Counted from the first letter of the stretch, positions 1 to 9,706 are shown. The stretch: 49,755 nucleotides of DNA from JBGSKV01 sp041740975 (GCA_041740975.1 JBGSKV010000098.1:1-49755), one strand, 5' to 3'. Made by a program: numbers and translations. The notes: generated by a model from the sequence alone, not told the origin.

Positions 1-129
1 CAGCACTGTCTCCAGAGGGTACGCTTGCCTGTATAACCACGGGGATTTTTATTTGTAACAGAGCTCCTGCCCAGGCTTCGCTGGTGTTCGCGCGTCCTGC
101 GCTCACAACCCCCTCTGGAGACAGTGCTG
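1..129. repeat. Inverted-repeat element with 19-bp perfect ends
   Basis: Bases 1-19 are the exact reverse complement of 111-129, enclosing about 91 bases with no credible reading frame. The paired ends carry the motif CTGTCTCCAGAGGG. The layout (short, non-coding, perfect terminal repeats) fits a miniature inverted-repeat element or a large hairpin. The window begins exactly at the first arm, so the arm may extend further upstream. No transposase is nearby and no target-site duplication can be judged. The next open gene runs on the minus strand and ends at 456. Confidence 0.6.
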
Positions 130-174
130 GGAAGTTTTGCCTAACTCTTCACAAAGTGCAAAATCTCCAACAGT

Positions 175-264
175 GAGGCTCCGCCAAACTGGGTCCCTAA
201 CTCGAGCATTCGTTGCGGAAGCAACTCGTGCGGGGCGCACTCGTGTGCGGAGCCTCGCCGTCAC
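175..264. repeat. Dispersed structured repeat, copy 1
   Basis: Bases 202-258 closely match 17713-17770: both carry a TCGAGCA-TCGTTGC core, then GAAGCAACTCGTGCGG, then GTGTGCGGAGCCTC. Differences fall mostly in predicted loops (TTGC-ggaa-GCAA against TTGC-agaa-GCAA; GCAC-tcgt-GTGC against GCAC-gcgt-GTGC), which suggests that structure is conserved. In this copy an outer 10-bp stem also forms between 175-184 and 247-256 (GAGGCTCCGC / GCGGAGCCTC). A second shared piece, GAAAGGCGGAGC, follows at about 408-420 after an intervening palindrome, as it does in copy 2. Family unknown. Confidence 0.65.
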
Positions 265-298
265 AGTTTTTACCCGATGGTTGGCTGGGACGGTTGAG

Positions 299-364
299 CC
301 GGCTTAAATTTGTCTGGGCATTGAGGCTGCATCAGCCGACACCGCCCAGACAAATTTAAGCCGG
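299..364. repeat. 21-bp perfect inverted repeat with inner hairpin
   Basis: Bases 299-319 and 344-364 are exact reverse complements. The 24-base loop contains a second small stem (GGCTG-cat-CAGCC, 325-337). Outside the arms, weaker complementarity continues towards 260 and 400 (a shared CACAGTTTT). It lies between the two conserved blocks of the dispersed repeat. It could be a large RNA hairpin or a cruciform-forming mobile element; the sequence alone does not decide. Confidence 0.65.
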
Positions 365-428
365 GAGAACCGGACCAATCAAACATAGAAATGAAAACTG
401 TGAGTGCGAAAGGCGGAGCAAATTTAGA

Positions 429-453
429 TATTCGGCCGCTTAGCGGCCGAATA
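429..453 (-). terminator. Strong hairpin just after the peptidase gene
   Basis: An 11-bp perfect stem (TATTCGGCCGC / GCGGCCGAATA) with a 3-base loop starts two bases beyond the stop codon of the M28 peptidase gene. On the minus strand it is followed by TCTAAATTT, not a clean T run. It may be a weak intrinsic terminator or an mRNA 3'-end stabiliser. Confidence 0.5.
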
Positions 454-455
454 CA

Positions 456-1781
456 TTATTTGACTAAGATAGCCGCCACCCCAGCCCCAATACCTCTGGT
501 CACTTGTGCCATATATTCAAAGTTCAGAATATCCACTCGGTCACACGGCATATGGTAACAAGGATTGGAATCCCCGCCGAAAAAGTTCTGCGAAATCACA
601 ATGGCCGGTTGATTGTGACGCCAAAAAGAGGCGTGGTCACTGCGATTGGTGCAAGCCGCAACTTTCTTGAGTGGAAGGCCAAGTTCCGAAACTTTTTGGT
701 CGATGATTGCCGTGAGTTCACTCGAAGTATTTTCATTGCAGTCGATAACGTGATAACCAAAATCACCATCACGATCATAAGCGGTCATTTCAATATTAAT
801 GACACCGATGAGACCCTCGAAACCATTATTTGAGGCAAGAGATTTGGCATAGGCAGCAGACCCAACGAGTCCTAGTTCTTCTTCGTCAAATCCAACGACG
901 CGGAGATTGTATGCGATTGGCAAATCTTTCAGAGCATGCGCAATCGCTAACACTGTGATCGTTCCCGCCCCATCATCATCGGCTCCCGCATTGCGCACAG
1001 AATCTAAGTGAGCAGTTACCATAAGGTGTCGACTGGGATCGGCTCCCGTTCTTTCTGCAATAAAGTTGGATCCGGTGCTGTAGGTGTGTTCGCTAGTGAC
1101 ATAGCCAAGGGCTTCGTACTCTTGCCTTAACCAAGCACGAGCCAGTTTTCGACCCTCTTTAGAGCCTCGTTCAGAAATCGTAACTTGTTGACCATCAATA
1201 GTGGTAGGGACCGCTCCGGAAAGTTCCGAAATTTTCTGCTTCAAAAAATCCTCGTCCAGTTCTGGAAAAACAAAATCCGAAAACGACGATGAAAGCTCGG
1301 CCAAAGCCAAACCGGAAGACTTAAACTCCAAACTTTCCAGTTGGCCTCGTGGCAAAGTGGGAAGTGAATGAACGGTTTCTTTACGCTCGGCAATCTCGAC
1401 GTAATTAAACTGATCCCCAATGTGAAAATGTTTTGCTCCACCCCAGTTTGGAATCTTTACGACTGCATACGGTCCCACCGTCGACAATGCGTTCTCAACT
1501 GATTCTGGTCGGCGATTGCGAGGTTCCACTAACAACAGTTCTTCATCTTCTCGAACGTTCACTTCGATAGACGTTTCAGCGTTAGGTACTTCCTCGCTCG
1601 TTAAGACAACATGAGCGTCCGATGTTGCCAATCGGTTGTAAAAATTTGTGACGGAATATTTGGGAACTAACGAGACGAAATAAGTTCGATGAGGTGCATC
1701 GGCCGCTACTTCACGCCCACTAGCCAAGAACAGGATCGCAATAGACAATAGTAAACACAAAGGGGCGAGTTTTTTCGTCAT
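456..1781 (-). CDS. Secreted M28-family zinc aminopeptidase
   Basis: Predicted exported metallopeptidase of 441 residues. An N-terminal signal peptide (Lys-Lys, then a Leu-rich core, ending about residue 28) is followed by a pro-region of about 190 residues and an M28 catalytic domain. Visible di-zinc ligands are HLD in TAHLDSV (about 256-262), the ADDDGAG block, DEEELG with the catalytic Glu pair (about 300), the IEMTAYDRDGD Asp and the His in SDHASFW. A Cys-rich tail (NPCYHMPCD) resembles related secreted aminopeptidases. I chose the second ATG (1781) because GAGGAG lies 7 bases before it; the ATG at 1787 is too close. It probably releases amino acids from peptides in the periplasm or outside the cell. 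The gene stands alone, divergent from the CAP gene. Confidence 0.88.
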   Translation of the reverse strand: MTKKLAPLCLLLSIAILFLASGREVAADAPHRTYFVSLVPKYSVTNFYNRLATSDAHVVLTSEEVPNAETSIEVNVREDEELLLVEPRNRRPESVENALSTVGPYAVVKIPNWGGAKHFHIGDQFNYVEIAERKETVHSLPTLPRGQLESLEFKSSGLALAELSSSFSDFVFPELDEDFLKQKISELSGAVPTTIDGQQVTISERGSKEGRKLARAWLRQEYEALGYVTSEHTYSTGSNFIAERTGADPSRHLMVTAHLDSVRNAGADDDGAGTITVLAIAHALKDLPIAYNLRVVGFDEEELGLVGSAAYAKSLASNNGFEGLIGVINIEMTAYDRDGDFGYHVIDCNENTSSELTAIIDQKVSELGLPLKKVAACTNRSDHASFWRHNQPAIVISQNFFGGDSNPCYHMPCDRVDILNFEYMAQVTRGIGAGVAAILVK

Positions 1782-1993
1782 GGACATTCTCCTCAGATCA
1801 TATTTGGTGCTGCAATTTGGCTAGCATACCGCAGTTCCATGAAATGAAAAGCCCAATCCCGCCCCGAACTTTGAACACTTTTTTCATCCGCCAAAAGATG
1901 CCAATTAGGCAGTAATAATAGGAACTTACAAACTTCTTTTCATGATTTTGCCGCAGATCCCGATAGTGCCATGTAGATCTTCGGGGACAGACT

Positions 1994-2569
1994 TTGCGCA
2001 GTCAAAAGACTTTAAAACTGAGACTTTTCTTATATCTGTGCCTTGCAGGCGCAAGCGCCTCTGCGTGTGGCTCGACTGAAGAAGGCAACTCCTTATCGGA
2101 TGCTAGAGACAGCTCCGCTCCCTGCATTGACGGACAAAACTTTCAATGTGCAGTGGAAGCCGCTATTTTTCGTGGAGTCAATACGCTGCGCGCTCAAAAT
2201 GGCGTAGCGAGCCTCATCTATGACGGTCGCATCGGTTTTGTTTCACGAGACTGGTCGCGCACGATGATGAGTGGTGCACAGCCTCTCAGTCACAATGGTT
2301 TTCCAAGTGAACGAAACAGGGTTTTGCAAAGTCGTTTTTCAGATTATTCTGATATCATGTTACGCTCGGAAAATGTCGCCTATTTTTCTGGCTTTACCAT
2401 GGACAATGCCGAACAAGTCGCATCTCGCCTCATGAATCAGTGGGCAAATAGTGCCGGACACCGCACCAATATGCTCAATCCGAATTGGGTAATTATGGGT
2501 GCCGGCATGACGAGTGATTCAACTAGTGTATATGGCACACAAATATTCGGGACTTTTGCTAATCCCTAA
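1994..2569 (+). CDS. CAP (SCP/PR-1) domain putative lipoprotein
   Basis: 191 residues. A basic N-terminus and hydrophobic stretch end at ASAC-Gly (about residue 25), a loose lipobox, so outer-membrane or periplasmic anchoring is likely. The rest is a CAP domain: an N-terminal helix (NTLRAQNG), SHNGF, SENVAYFSGF, WANSAGHRTNMLNPNW with the family's GHR-NML signature, and MGAGM with a final beta strand (IFGTFA). The start is a TTG preceded by GGGGACAG; upstream ATG codons run straight into stops. Bacterial CAP proteins are secreted and mostly of unknown activity; some bind lipids or act on the cell wall. The gene is monocistronic. Confidence 0.82.
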   Translation: MRSQKTLKLRLFLYLCLAGASASACGSTEEGNSLSDARDSSAPCIDGQNFQCAVEAAIFRGVNTLRAQNGVASLIYDGRIGFVSRDWSRTMMSGAQPLSHNGFPSERNRVLQSRFSDYSDIMLRSENVAYFSGFTMDNAEQVASRLMNQWANSAGHRTNMLNPNWVIMGAGMTSDSTSVYGTQIFGTFANP

Positions 2570-2752
2570 TTTCGCAAATTCTTAACTTTTTCAAATCTTG
2601 AAAAACTGCGCCAATTTGTCGGATCTTTATACTTTTGCCAGTTCCCATTATTCTTAAATGGTTCACACGATAAAATGCTTAAAAGCTTTGCCTAACATCC
2701 GATACCTCCTAAAGAAAGTGTGAACTTCTGAATCGACCTGGGATAAACGTCC

Positions 2753-5700
2753 ATGAACTTAATTGATTTATCGTTACGTAGACCGGTATTCGCTTGGGTA
2801 CTGATGTTTGCGCTTATCGTATTTGGCGCCATAAGCCTCAATCGCATGGGTATCAGTCAGCTGCCCGATGTCGACTTTCCTATTTTGGATGTGTCCGTTA
2901 CGTACGAAGGTGCATCACCGGAAGTTGTCGAAGCGGATTTAATCGTGCCATTAGAAGAGCGTCTTTTAGCAATTGAAGGCATCAAAGAAATGCGCTCCAG
3001 CGCCTCGCAAGGCTCTGGTCGAATTAGCTTAGAGTTTGGAATCAATCACAACATTGATGTTGCCTTGCAAGAAGTGCAATCCGCCATTAGTCAGTTTCGC
3101 GCTCCACCTGGCGTTGATCCGCCCGTGATTCGCAAGGAAAATCCTGAAGAAGATCCCATTATGATCGTCTCTGTCTTCGCAGATGACAATATTAGGAACA
3201 TGTTGAACTGGACTGAGAATTACCTCCTCGATCAACTTCGTTTTCTCGATGGTGTCGGTCAGGTTGGTATTGGTGGTTTTAGCCAGCGCAATCTTCGCAT
3301 CTGGTTTGATCCTGTAAAGCTCTCTAAATATCACCTCACTATTGGTGACGTGACGAGCGCACTGCAAAGCCAACATATCGAAAGTGCGGCGGGACAGTTT
3401 ACCGAAGTTGATCGCGAACTCCGCGTCCGTTGGTTAGGCGAAGCCTCTACTCCGGAAGAAGTCGGAAACATCGCCATCCTTCGACGCGGTGGCCAGCTGA
3501 TTCATAATGCGCGTATTCGCATCAAAGACGTGGCTACTGTCGAAGACGGTCTCACAGACATCCGCCGAATCGCAACATTCGAAGGCAAAGAAGCCATTGC
3601 CATTCAGATTCGTAAACAGCGCGGCACAAATGAAGTCGAAGTTGCTAAGGCCGTTCGCGAGAAACTTGCAGCCGTTAAAGATAACTTCCCCAAAGGCTAC
3701 AACTACCGCATAAATGTTGACTTTACGCGATCCACTAAATCCACTGTCGATCTGACGGTCGAAAAGCTCTGGGTCGCCGGCATCATAACAGTCTTGGTTT
3801 GTTTCCTTTTCCTCGGAAGTTTTCATGCGGCTGTTAATATTCTCTTTTCAATTCCAACATCCATTGTCGGAACTTTTATCATTCTCAATCTTTCGGGATT
3901 CACGCTAAACCTATTTACCTTGTTAGCACTCACACTATCGGTCTCTATCGTCGTAGACGATGCCATTATGCTTTTAGAAAACATTGTGCGGCACTACCGC
4001 ATGGGAAAAGGTTCGATCAAGGCGGCTTCCGACGGCGCCAAAGAAGTATTGCCGGCTGCCATTGCCGCAACTTTGGCCGTTGTGGCGATATTTATTCCCG
4101 TCGTCTTTATGGATGGAGTCGTCGGCAAATTCTTTTTTCAGTTCGGCATCACAATTTCAGCTGCGGTCATGTTGTCCTTATTAGAAGCTGTGACGATTAC
4201 CCCCATGCGCGCCGCCGCACTCCTTGCATCTGAACCTGAGGTTGGCCGGTTTGAGGCCTATTTGGACAAAAAATTTGAAGACTATAGTCACTGGTATCAA
4301 GGTGTACTAAGGCACACCTTAAACTGGAAAGGCACCATCGTCAGCGTATCATTGATCATATTTGTCGTTTCTCTCGCTCTGGTGGGACGCGTTCGGCAGG
4401 AGTTTGTACCTCCACAAGATCAAGACATTGTCATTATTCAAGCTCAGGCGGCGCCCGGCGCTTCACTCGAAAAAACCATCGAGCTTTCAAAACAAATTGA
4501 AGTCATTCTGAACGAAGTTCCCGAAGTCGATGGCTTTATCGTTTCGGTTGGATCCAGAGGCAGCGGTGGATCGGTGAATCAAATGTTTATTCCAACGGCG
4601 CTAACTCCGAAAGGCGAACGCGACCTTACTCACATTCAAGTCATGAGCAAACTACGTGAAAAATTTAAAGACGTGAAAGATCTTCGCATCACCATGCGAG
4701 ACAATTCCGCTCGAAACCTCAGCTCAGGGCGTCAGAATCCACTCGGAATTAGCTTTCGTGGGCCAGATTTGGCTGTTTTAGACGAGAAAGCCCAAGAACT
4801 TATAAGTCGGCTTGAATCTGAGAATGTCGCTGTCGACTTGGATACAAACTATCGCGTGGGCTTGCCAGAACTGGTGATAAGACCTAACCGAGAAGCTATG
4901 GCCGACCGTGGCGTTTCGGTAACCGACGTTGGAGAGACCATTGCGGCCGCGATTGGTGGCACACGTCAGGGTCGATACACAGCCGACGGTAAACGGTATG
5001 ACGTAAGATTTAAGTTTCCGGATAAAAATATCCGCTCCGCCGAGGACATTAAACTCATTCAAGTTCGCAACAGCGCTGGAAACATTCTACCTCTCAGTCA
5101 GCTTGTCACCATCTCGGAAAGCAAAGCGTCACAGTCCATTTCGCGCGTCAACCGACAGCGTGCTATTTCTATTTACGGAAACTTAGCTCCGGGTCAGTCT
5201 CAGTCGAAAGTTTTGGATCGAACAGCTAGCATTGCCAAAGAAATCTTACCTGAAGGCTACACCTATGCATTCGAAGGAGCGTCGGCTGGATTCTCAGAGG
5301 CCTTCGCCAGTTTGTATGGAGCTTTGATTATCGGTATTTTGGTTGCCTACCTTATCTTGGCGGTACAGTTTAACTCGTTTATACATCCGATTTCCGTGCT
5401 CATGGCCTTGCCTTTCAGCGTAACGGGCGCCCTGCTCGCACTCTGGGTGACCAACACGTCGCTCAATCTTTTTTCGTTTATAGGTCTGATCGTCTTGATG
5501 GGTATCGCTAAGAAGAATTCGATCATGTTGGTCGAATTTACCAACCAAGTTCGCCACCGGCTGAAAGACAAGACCTCAGAAAGTACAGTCGATGCCATTC
5601 TCGAGGCATGCCCAGTCAGACTTCGACCAATAATCATGACATCAGTCGCCACGGTTGCCGCCGCCTGCCCATTAGTCATGGGCTCGGGTATGGGATCCGA

Positions 5701-5875
5701 GGCACGCATCCCGATGGGACTCGCGATCATCGGTGGCACTATTGTCTCAACGATACTGACACTTTTTGTGGTGCCAGCCATTTATCTGATTCTCGCAAAA
5801 TTGGAGAGACCACAGAAGGTCATGGCAGACGCGTTCGCCGAACTCGACGAGCAAACTAGCAAAAAACAGGCCTGA
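2753..5875 (+). CDS. RND multidrug efflux permease, AcrB/HAE1 type
   Basis: 1040 residues, the full length of the AcrB family. It starts with the typical NLIDLSLRRPVFAWV helix and has two periplasmic porter halves, each followed by a block of membrane helices. Proton-relay residues are visible: the Asp pair D402-D403 in SIVVDDAIMLLEN (TM4) and the Lys of AKKN (about 921, TM10). It should export hydrophobic or amphipathic compounds across the inner membrane using the proton gradient. Normally such a pump works with a membrane-fusion adaptor and a TolC-like channel, usually encoded alongside; neither is present here. The gene ends 17 bases from the stop of the converging gene. Confidence 0.92.
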   Translation: MNLIDLSLRRPVFAWVLMFALIVFGAISLNRMGISQLPDVDFPILDVSVTYEGASPEVVEADLIVPLEERLLAIEGIKEMRSSASQGSGRISLEFGINHNIDVALQEVQSAISQFRAPPGVDPPVIRKENPEEDPIMIVSVFADDNIRNMLNWTENYLLDQLRFLDGVGQVGIGGFSQRNLRIWFDPVKLSKYHLTIGDVTSALQSQHIESAAGQFTEVDRELRVRWLGEASTPEEVGNIAILRRGGQLIHNARIRIKDVATVEDGLTDIRRIATFEGKEAIAIQIRKQRGTNEVEVAKAVREKLAAVKDNFPKGYNYRINVDFTRSTKSTVDLTVEKLWVAGIITVLVCFLFLGSFHAAVNILFSIPTSIVGTFIILNLSGFTLNLFTLLALTLSVSIVVDDAIMLLENIVRHYRMGKGSIKAASDGAKEVLPAAIAATLAVVAIFIPVVFMDGVVGKFFFQFGITISAAVMLSLLEAVTITPMRAAALLASEPEVGRFEAYLDKKFEDYSHWYQGVLRHTLNWKGTIVSVSLIIFVVSLALVGRVRQEFVPPQDQDIVIIQAQAAPGASLEKTIELSKQIEVILNEVPEVDGFIVSVGSRGSGGSVNQMFIPTALTPKGERDLTHIQVMSKLREKFKDVKDLRITMRDNSARNLSSGRQNPLGISFRGPDLAVLDEKAQELISRLESENVAVDLDTNYRVGLPELVIRPNREAMADRGVSVTDVGETIAAAIGGTRQGRYTADGKRYDVRFKFPDKNIRSAEDIKLIQVRNSAGNILPLSQLVTISESKASQSISRVNRQRAISIYGNLAPGQSQSKVLDRTASIAKEILPEGYTYAFEGASAGFSEAFASLYGALIIGILVAYLILAVQFNSFIHPISVLMALPFSVTGALLALWVTNTSLNLFSFIGLIVLMGIAKKNSIMLVEFTNQVRHRLKDKTSESTVDAILEACPVRLRPIIMTSVATVAAACPLVMGSGMGSEARIPMGLAIIGGTIVSTILTLFVVPAIYLILAKLERPQKVMADAFAELDEQTSKKQA

Positions 5876-5892
5876 ATCAATACAGTTGACAC

Positions 5893-7884
5893 TTAGGTTG
5901 AAGACGGTTCATCACACCCGCCATCATCAACATTATTGGGTACCCGAACACGCACACCTTTGGCTTCACGATCGAACTTCTCTTGGGATTCAATGTTTGG
6001 CATGTGCTCCATGATGCGACTTCGATACATTCTAAATTTTTCGATTTGGTCTTCTGACACACCCGTCTTTTTGAATACAAAGAATAATTTATCGGCTTTT
6101 TGACAAGCACTTTCTGTGCAAATGTGCTCAAGCATTTTAAAAACATCTTTCGACCGCGGTTCAATTAAAACATAGCTATAGAGCTCAAGCCCTACTTTGA
6201 TTTGTTTGTTTTTGAATGCCAATGCTGCCGCGGCGCGATTTTTCCAATGTTGCTCGGCGACAACATTGTTTAACGTTGTTTCAAGGTAGGCACTCTTGTC
6301 TTTCGCTGATAAATAATCCGAAGCAAACCTTAAATAGCTAAGCAGTTGCGAATCCGCAGGCAGTTCTTTTTCGGCGGTGGACAGTTCCGATTGAAGCTCT
6401 GACGGAGAGACCGCATCTAGGCATTCGGGGTGATTATACAGTGATGTCGACAACTTATACTTAGTTCCGCCCTTTGACATCAGTGCAAAATCCCTGGAGA
6501 CAAACTCAAATCTATAAAGCTGGCTACTAGTGCCCCAGTCGATAAGCTGATTCGCCTTGAGTGTATCACCCATAATATAGTCGGGTTGATGATCCTCTAT
6601 GACGAGAGAGAAACTATCGGGATTGAATTCGCCTTCCAGCATTTTTTTTGTAAATTCGTAGTCGTAAAGAATATTCGAACGGCCGTCAATGGAGACCTTG
6701 AGGTTTGGCCAATGTTTATAAGCGATATATCCACCCGCTTCGTATGGGTTCAAGACGTTGCCAGTAATTTTATTGTCGACAATATACTTATCCAGTTGCT
6801 GGGGCAAATTCGTAAAGAATTTCTCACCAATGAACATATTCTTGGAATGATGTTTGAGATCCGAGTACATATCGATTACGACTAATCCACTCACGCCGAT
6901 GATTAGACCTTTGGCGTACTTGCCAAATCGCTCGTGAGTAAAAACCTGCGTTAGAACATCGTGAAAATAGATCAACGCGAAACACACTAAAACTGCCAAA
7001 TGGATCGAGAATTTTTCTAGCAAAAAAGTTTGGCGGGCAAAGACGATGATAAGGAACACAAAGGCCCAGTGACGTCGATAAATGGCCGCATTGAGCACAA
7101 CCACTGCCAGTACCAACAGAATTTTAACGTAGATGACCTCTGTCGCCATATCAAACGGTTTAATCTCTTCAATGACTTGGTTCCATTTTTGCAGATCAAA
7201 GGAATGAAAACCCTGAAGAAAGTGCCTACCGTCTGGATTGAGAAAGGGGATAAAAAAAGTAACCGTACCAATGATGAGAATTCTCAAAACGGCAGGCCGA
7301 GAGGGCCAACTTTGTATGAGAAAAAAAAGGTAGAACGCACCTATGGTCAGGAAACCCGCGACAGCGGATACGTGCCAGTTTATCCAAACCAAGAGGAACA
7401 GTCCGATCCAAAATCCAGTTTTATAAGTGAGCTCGCGAATCTGCGTAAGTATCATCAGCATAGCAAAGTTTAAAGGTAACGAGATCACTTCCGGCCGGGA
7501 GTTGACGCCCAATAGAAAAACCGAAATAGAAAGCATACTTAGTAAAAATACGTAGGGATCCTTGTTTTTCTTGGCATTGTAGTAGTACACCAAGCAGAGA
7601 AACACACATAAACACAATGTTTTGTAAAGTGGGAACGCGACTTGGACAGTGCCCACAGCTTTATAGAGCGAGGCAATGGCAATGGGAAACAACCGTCCAC
7701 TATCCGCGACATGCTTTCCGGCATGCGTGAAGCTCAGCACATCGGGACTTGGTCCGATGCTGAGATCAATCATATTAAGACCATTTCTTAAGTGCCAAAA
7801 TGCATCGTAGTCATTGGTCGAAACGACACAGCAAAACAAAAGTATAAGACTAAAGAGAATATAAACTAATTTTATGATTTTCAT
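5893..7884 (-). CDS. Large polytopic membrane protein, GT-C-like
   Basis: 663 residues: about 9-11 membrane helices in the first half, then a soluble C-terminal region from about 350. Just after the first helix comes NDYDAFWHLRNG, an acidic loop like the catalytic first loop of GT-C enzymes, followed by PDVLSFTHAG. Later NPYEAGGYIAY and VSIDGRSNILYDYEF match a recurrent family of uncharacterised bacterial membrane proteins with this layout. A sugar transfer from a polyprenyl-phosphate donor is therefore plausible but unproven. The last 150 residues are helical and may be TPR-like. No clear ribosome site precedes the ATG. A Dpm1-like donor synthase is encoded far away at 35.5 kb. Confidence 0.6.
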   Translation of the reverse strand: MKIIKLVYILFSLILLFCCVVSTNDYDAFWHLRNGLNMIDLSIGPSPDVLSFTHAGKHVADSGRLFPIAIASLYKAVGTVQVAFPLYKTLCLCVFLCLVYYYNAKKNKDPYVFLLSMLSISVFLLGVNSRPEVISLPLNFAMLMILTQIRELTYKTGFWIGLFLLVWINWHVSAVAGFLTIGAFYLFFLIQSWPSRPAVLRILIIGTVTFFIPFLNPDGRHFLQGFHSFDLQKWNQVIEEIKPFDMATEVIYVKILLVLAVVVLNAAIYRRHWAFVFLIIVFARQTFLLEKFSIHLAVLVCFALIYFHDVLTQVFTHERFGKYAKGLIIGVSGLVVIDMYSDLKHHSKNMFIGEKFFTNLPQQLDKYIVDNKITGNVLNPYEAGGYIAYKHWPNLKVSIDGRSNILYDYEFTKKMLEGEFNPDSFSLVIEDHQPDYIMGDTLKANQLIDWGTSSQLYRFEFVSRDFALMSKGGTKYKLSTSLYNHPECLDAVSPSELQSELSTAEKELPADSQLLSYLRFASDYLSAKDKSAYLETTLNNVVAEQHWKNRAAAALAFKNKQIKVGLELYSYVLIEPRSKDVFKMLEHICTESACQKADKLFFVFKKTGVSEDQIEKFRMYRSRIMEHMPNIESQEKFDREAKGVRVRVPNNVDDGGCDEPSST

Positions 7885-7969
7885 TCGAATATTGTAGAAG
7901 AATCAGGAGATAAAATCTAAATAATTCCATGAACGCAGAAGCTATGCTGGTCAAGGCTTCCAAAACGCT

Positions 7970-9706
7970 CTACGCACGAAAGAGTTCGCCCATTTTTTTC
8001 CCTAAGATAAGAGAAGCACCCATGATGCAGCCAAACAAGAGCAACATCGCAACCATTCCCAACGCGCTTGCCACGAACTCTCCATTGCCCTGTTCTAAGA
8101 ACAAGACATAGATGGCTTTGGTGATGGGATAGAAGCGATCTTTCATTGCCAAAATCAAACTATCGCTCACGTCAAGCATTGCGTATGCAAAACAAAGCAA
8201 GGCCCCAGCAATCAAATTAGCCATGACTAATGGTACGGTGATTTTCCTTAGAGTATGAAACCGCGACGCTCCAAATGTTTCCGAGGCCTCCTCTAAACTC
8301 ACACTTGTTTGCTGCAAGCCTGCTGATGCCGAACGCACCATATAGGGAAGGCGCCTGATGGCATAGGCGATCACTAAGAGTGGGACAGGGTTGGAAAGTG
8401 GATCCAAAATAGTGTCACTGTACGTAACCACGTAGCCAAAGGCTATGACGATGCCTGGTAACGCTAAGGGAATCATAACAATACTATCCAAAAGTCCAGC
8501 CGCAGGCACTAACTTGCGATGCACGACATAGGCAATCATGACTCCCAAGAACAAATCCAAAAATGTCGCCAGAGACGCCAAATAAAGACTATTTTTGATG
8601 CCTATTAAAGACAGTTCCGTACCAAAAACCATTTTGTAGTAACGAGTCGTGTAGTTCTCCGGCAAAATCGTCATAAACCATTGATCGCTAATGCTCGTAA
8701 TGAAAACGGCCGCATGCGGAAACAAGGCTAGCATCGATACGCCACCAATAACAATCCAGGCCATCCAAGTTTGCGCTGGAGTCGCTCGCTGAATGGCGCC
8801 ACTCACGTGACCACGCGCCAGCATCTCATACTTTTTGCCGCTGACTATTTTTCTCGACAACATAAAAATCGACAAGGTCATCACAATGATGACGAAAACC
8901 AAAGCAAAACCCATCGGATTCTGATTAACATCCGTAACCATATTGAAAACCCGGACAGGCAAAGTTTCATGAAACCCCACGAGCAGCGGCGTTCCCAAAT
9001 CAGTCAAAGCCCAAATAAAAACGATAATCGCACCAGCGAAGTATCCCGGGCGCGCTAAAGGCCAAATGATGTCGCGGTATCGGCGAAATCCACTCACACC
9101 CAATGTCTTCGCCATTTCATCAAGACTAGGATCAATGTTGGCAAGTGCAGCCGAAAGATTGAGGTACATGATGGGATACAAGTGCAAAGCTTCTAATATA
9201 ACGACCGCCCAAAACACGTTGTCACCAGCTAACCAGTCGATGGGCTGATCGATCAATCCAACATGCATCAAGAAAAGATTGACAGAACCACGCAAAGCAA
9301 AAAATCTTTGAATACCAATCGCTCCCACAAAAGGAGGCATGACCATCGGTACCAAAAGCAGTCCTGAAAGAATGGTTTTTCCACGATAATCGAGTTTTGC
9401 GTTGATAAAGGCAAGTGGCAGACTCACAATCGTCGTGAGTATCGTCGTCATGATTCCTATTTGTAGACTATTATAGATGGCTTGCGTTTGCAGTTGATTG
9501 GAAAACAACAATTTAAAATAGGCTAGCGTAAATCCATCTGCGCTCCAAAACGCCTTTGTCATGACCACGCCTACCGGCAAAATCAAAAACATAAAAAGCA
9601 CAGCTAACGTAATAAAGATTGTTCCGTATCCAACCGCATTACCCAACATTCGTGAAGTTCGCGACGAATTCTCCATAGGCACAGAAAGGGTTTCTGCAGT
9701 CGCCAT
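7970..9706 (-). CDS. ABC permease, fused double type (iron-type)
   Basis: 578 residues with two tandem BPD_transp_1 permease halves, as in FbpB/SfuB-type importers where both membrane subunits are one chain. Each half carries the EAA coupling loop: EMAKTLGVSGFRRYRDIIWPLA and, near the C-terminus, EEASETFGASRFHTLRKITVP (both shown in part). The ATG at 9706 sits one base after the ATPase stop codon and has AGGAA in front; an upstream start would only run inside the ATPase gene. Third gene of the importer operon: the permease passes substrate released by the binding protein, driven by the adjoining ATPase. Substrate is inferred as ferric iron from overall type. Confidence 0.88.
   Translation of the reverse strand: MATAETLSVPMENSSRTSRMLGNAVGYGTIFITLAVLFMFLILPVGVVMTKAFWSADGFTLAYFKLLFSNQLQTQAIYNSLQIGIMTTILTTIVSLPLAFINAKLDYRGKTILSGLLLVPMVMPPFVGAIGIQRFFALRGSVNLFLMHVGLIDQPIDWLAGDNVFWAVVILEALHLYPIMYLNLSAALANIDPSLDEMAKTLGVSGFRRYRDIIWPLARPGYFAGAIIVFIWALTDLGTPLLVGFHETLPVRVFNMVTDVNQNPMGFALVFVIIVMTLSIFMLSRKIVSGKKYEMLARGHVSGAIQRATPAQTWMAWIVIGGVSMLALFPHAAVFITSISDQWFMTILPENYTTRYYKMVFGTELSLIGIKNSLYLASLATFLDLFLGVMIAYVVHRKLVPAAGLLDSIVMIPLALPGIVIAFGYVVTYSDTILDPLSNPVPLLVIAYAIRRLPYMVRSASAGLQQTSVSLEEASETFGASRFHTLRKITVPLVMANLIAGALLCFAYAMLDVSDSLILAMKDRFYPITKAIYVLFLEQGNGEFVASALGMVAMLLLFGCIMGASLILGKKMGELFRA

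Noticed and set aside
1..455. attC-like integron site or CRISPR array
   Set aside because: Inverted repeats only: no regularly spaced direct repeats, no integrase, no cassette genes.
5347..5781. 144-residue frame antisense to the RND gene
   Set aside because: Lies wholly inside a clearly coding gene; composition is that of a reverse-complement shadow and no ribosome site is present.
7030..7473. 147-residue plus-strand frame in the GT-C-like gene
   Set aside because: Lys/Asn/Gln-rich shadow of the hydrophobic codons on the other strand.
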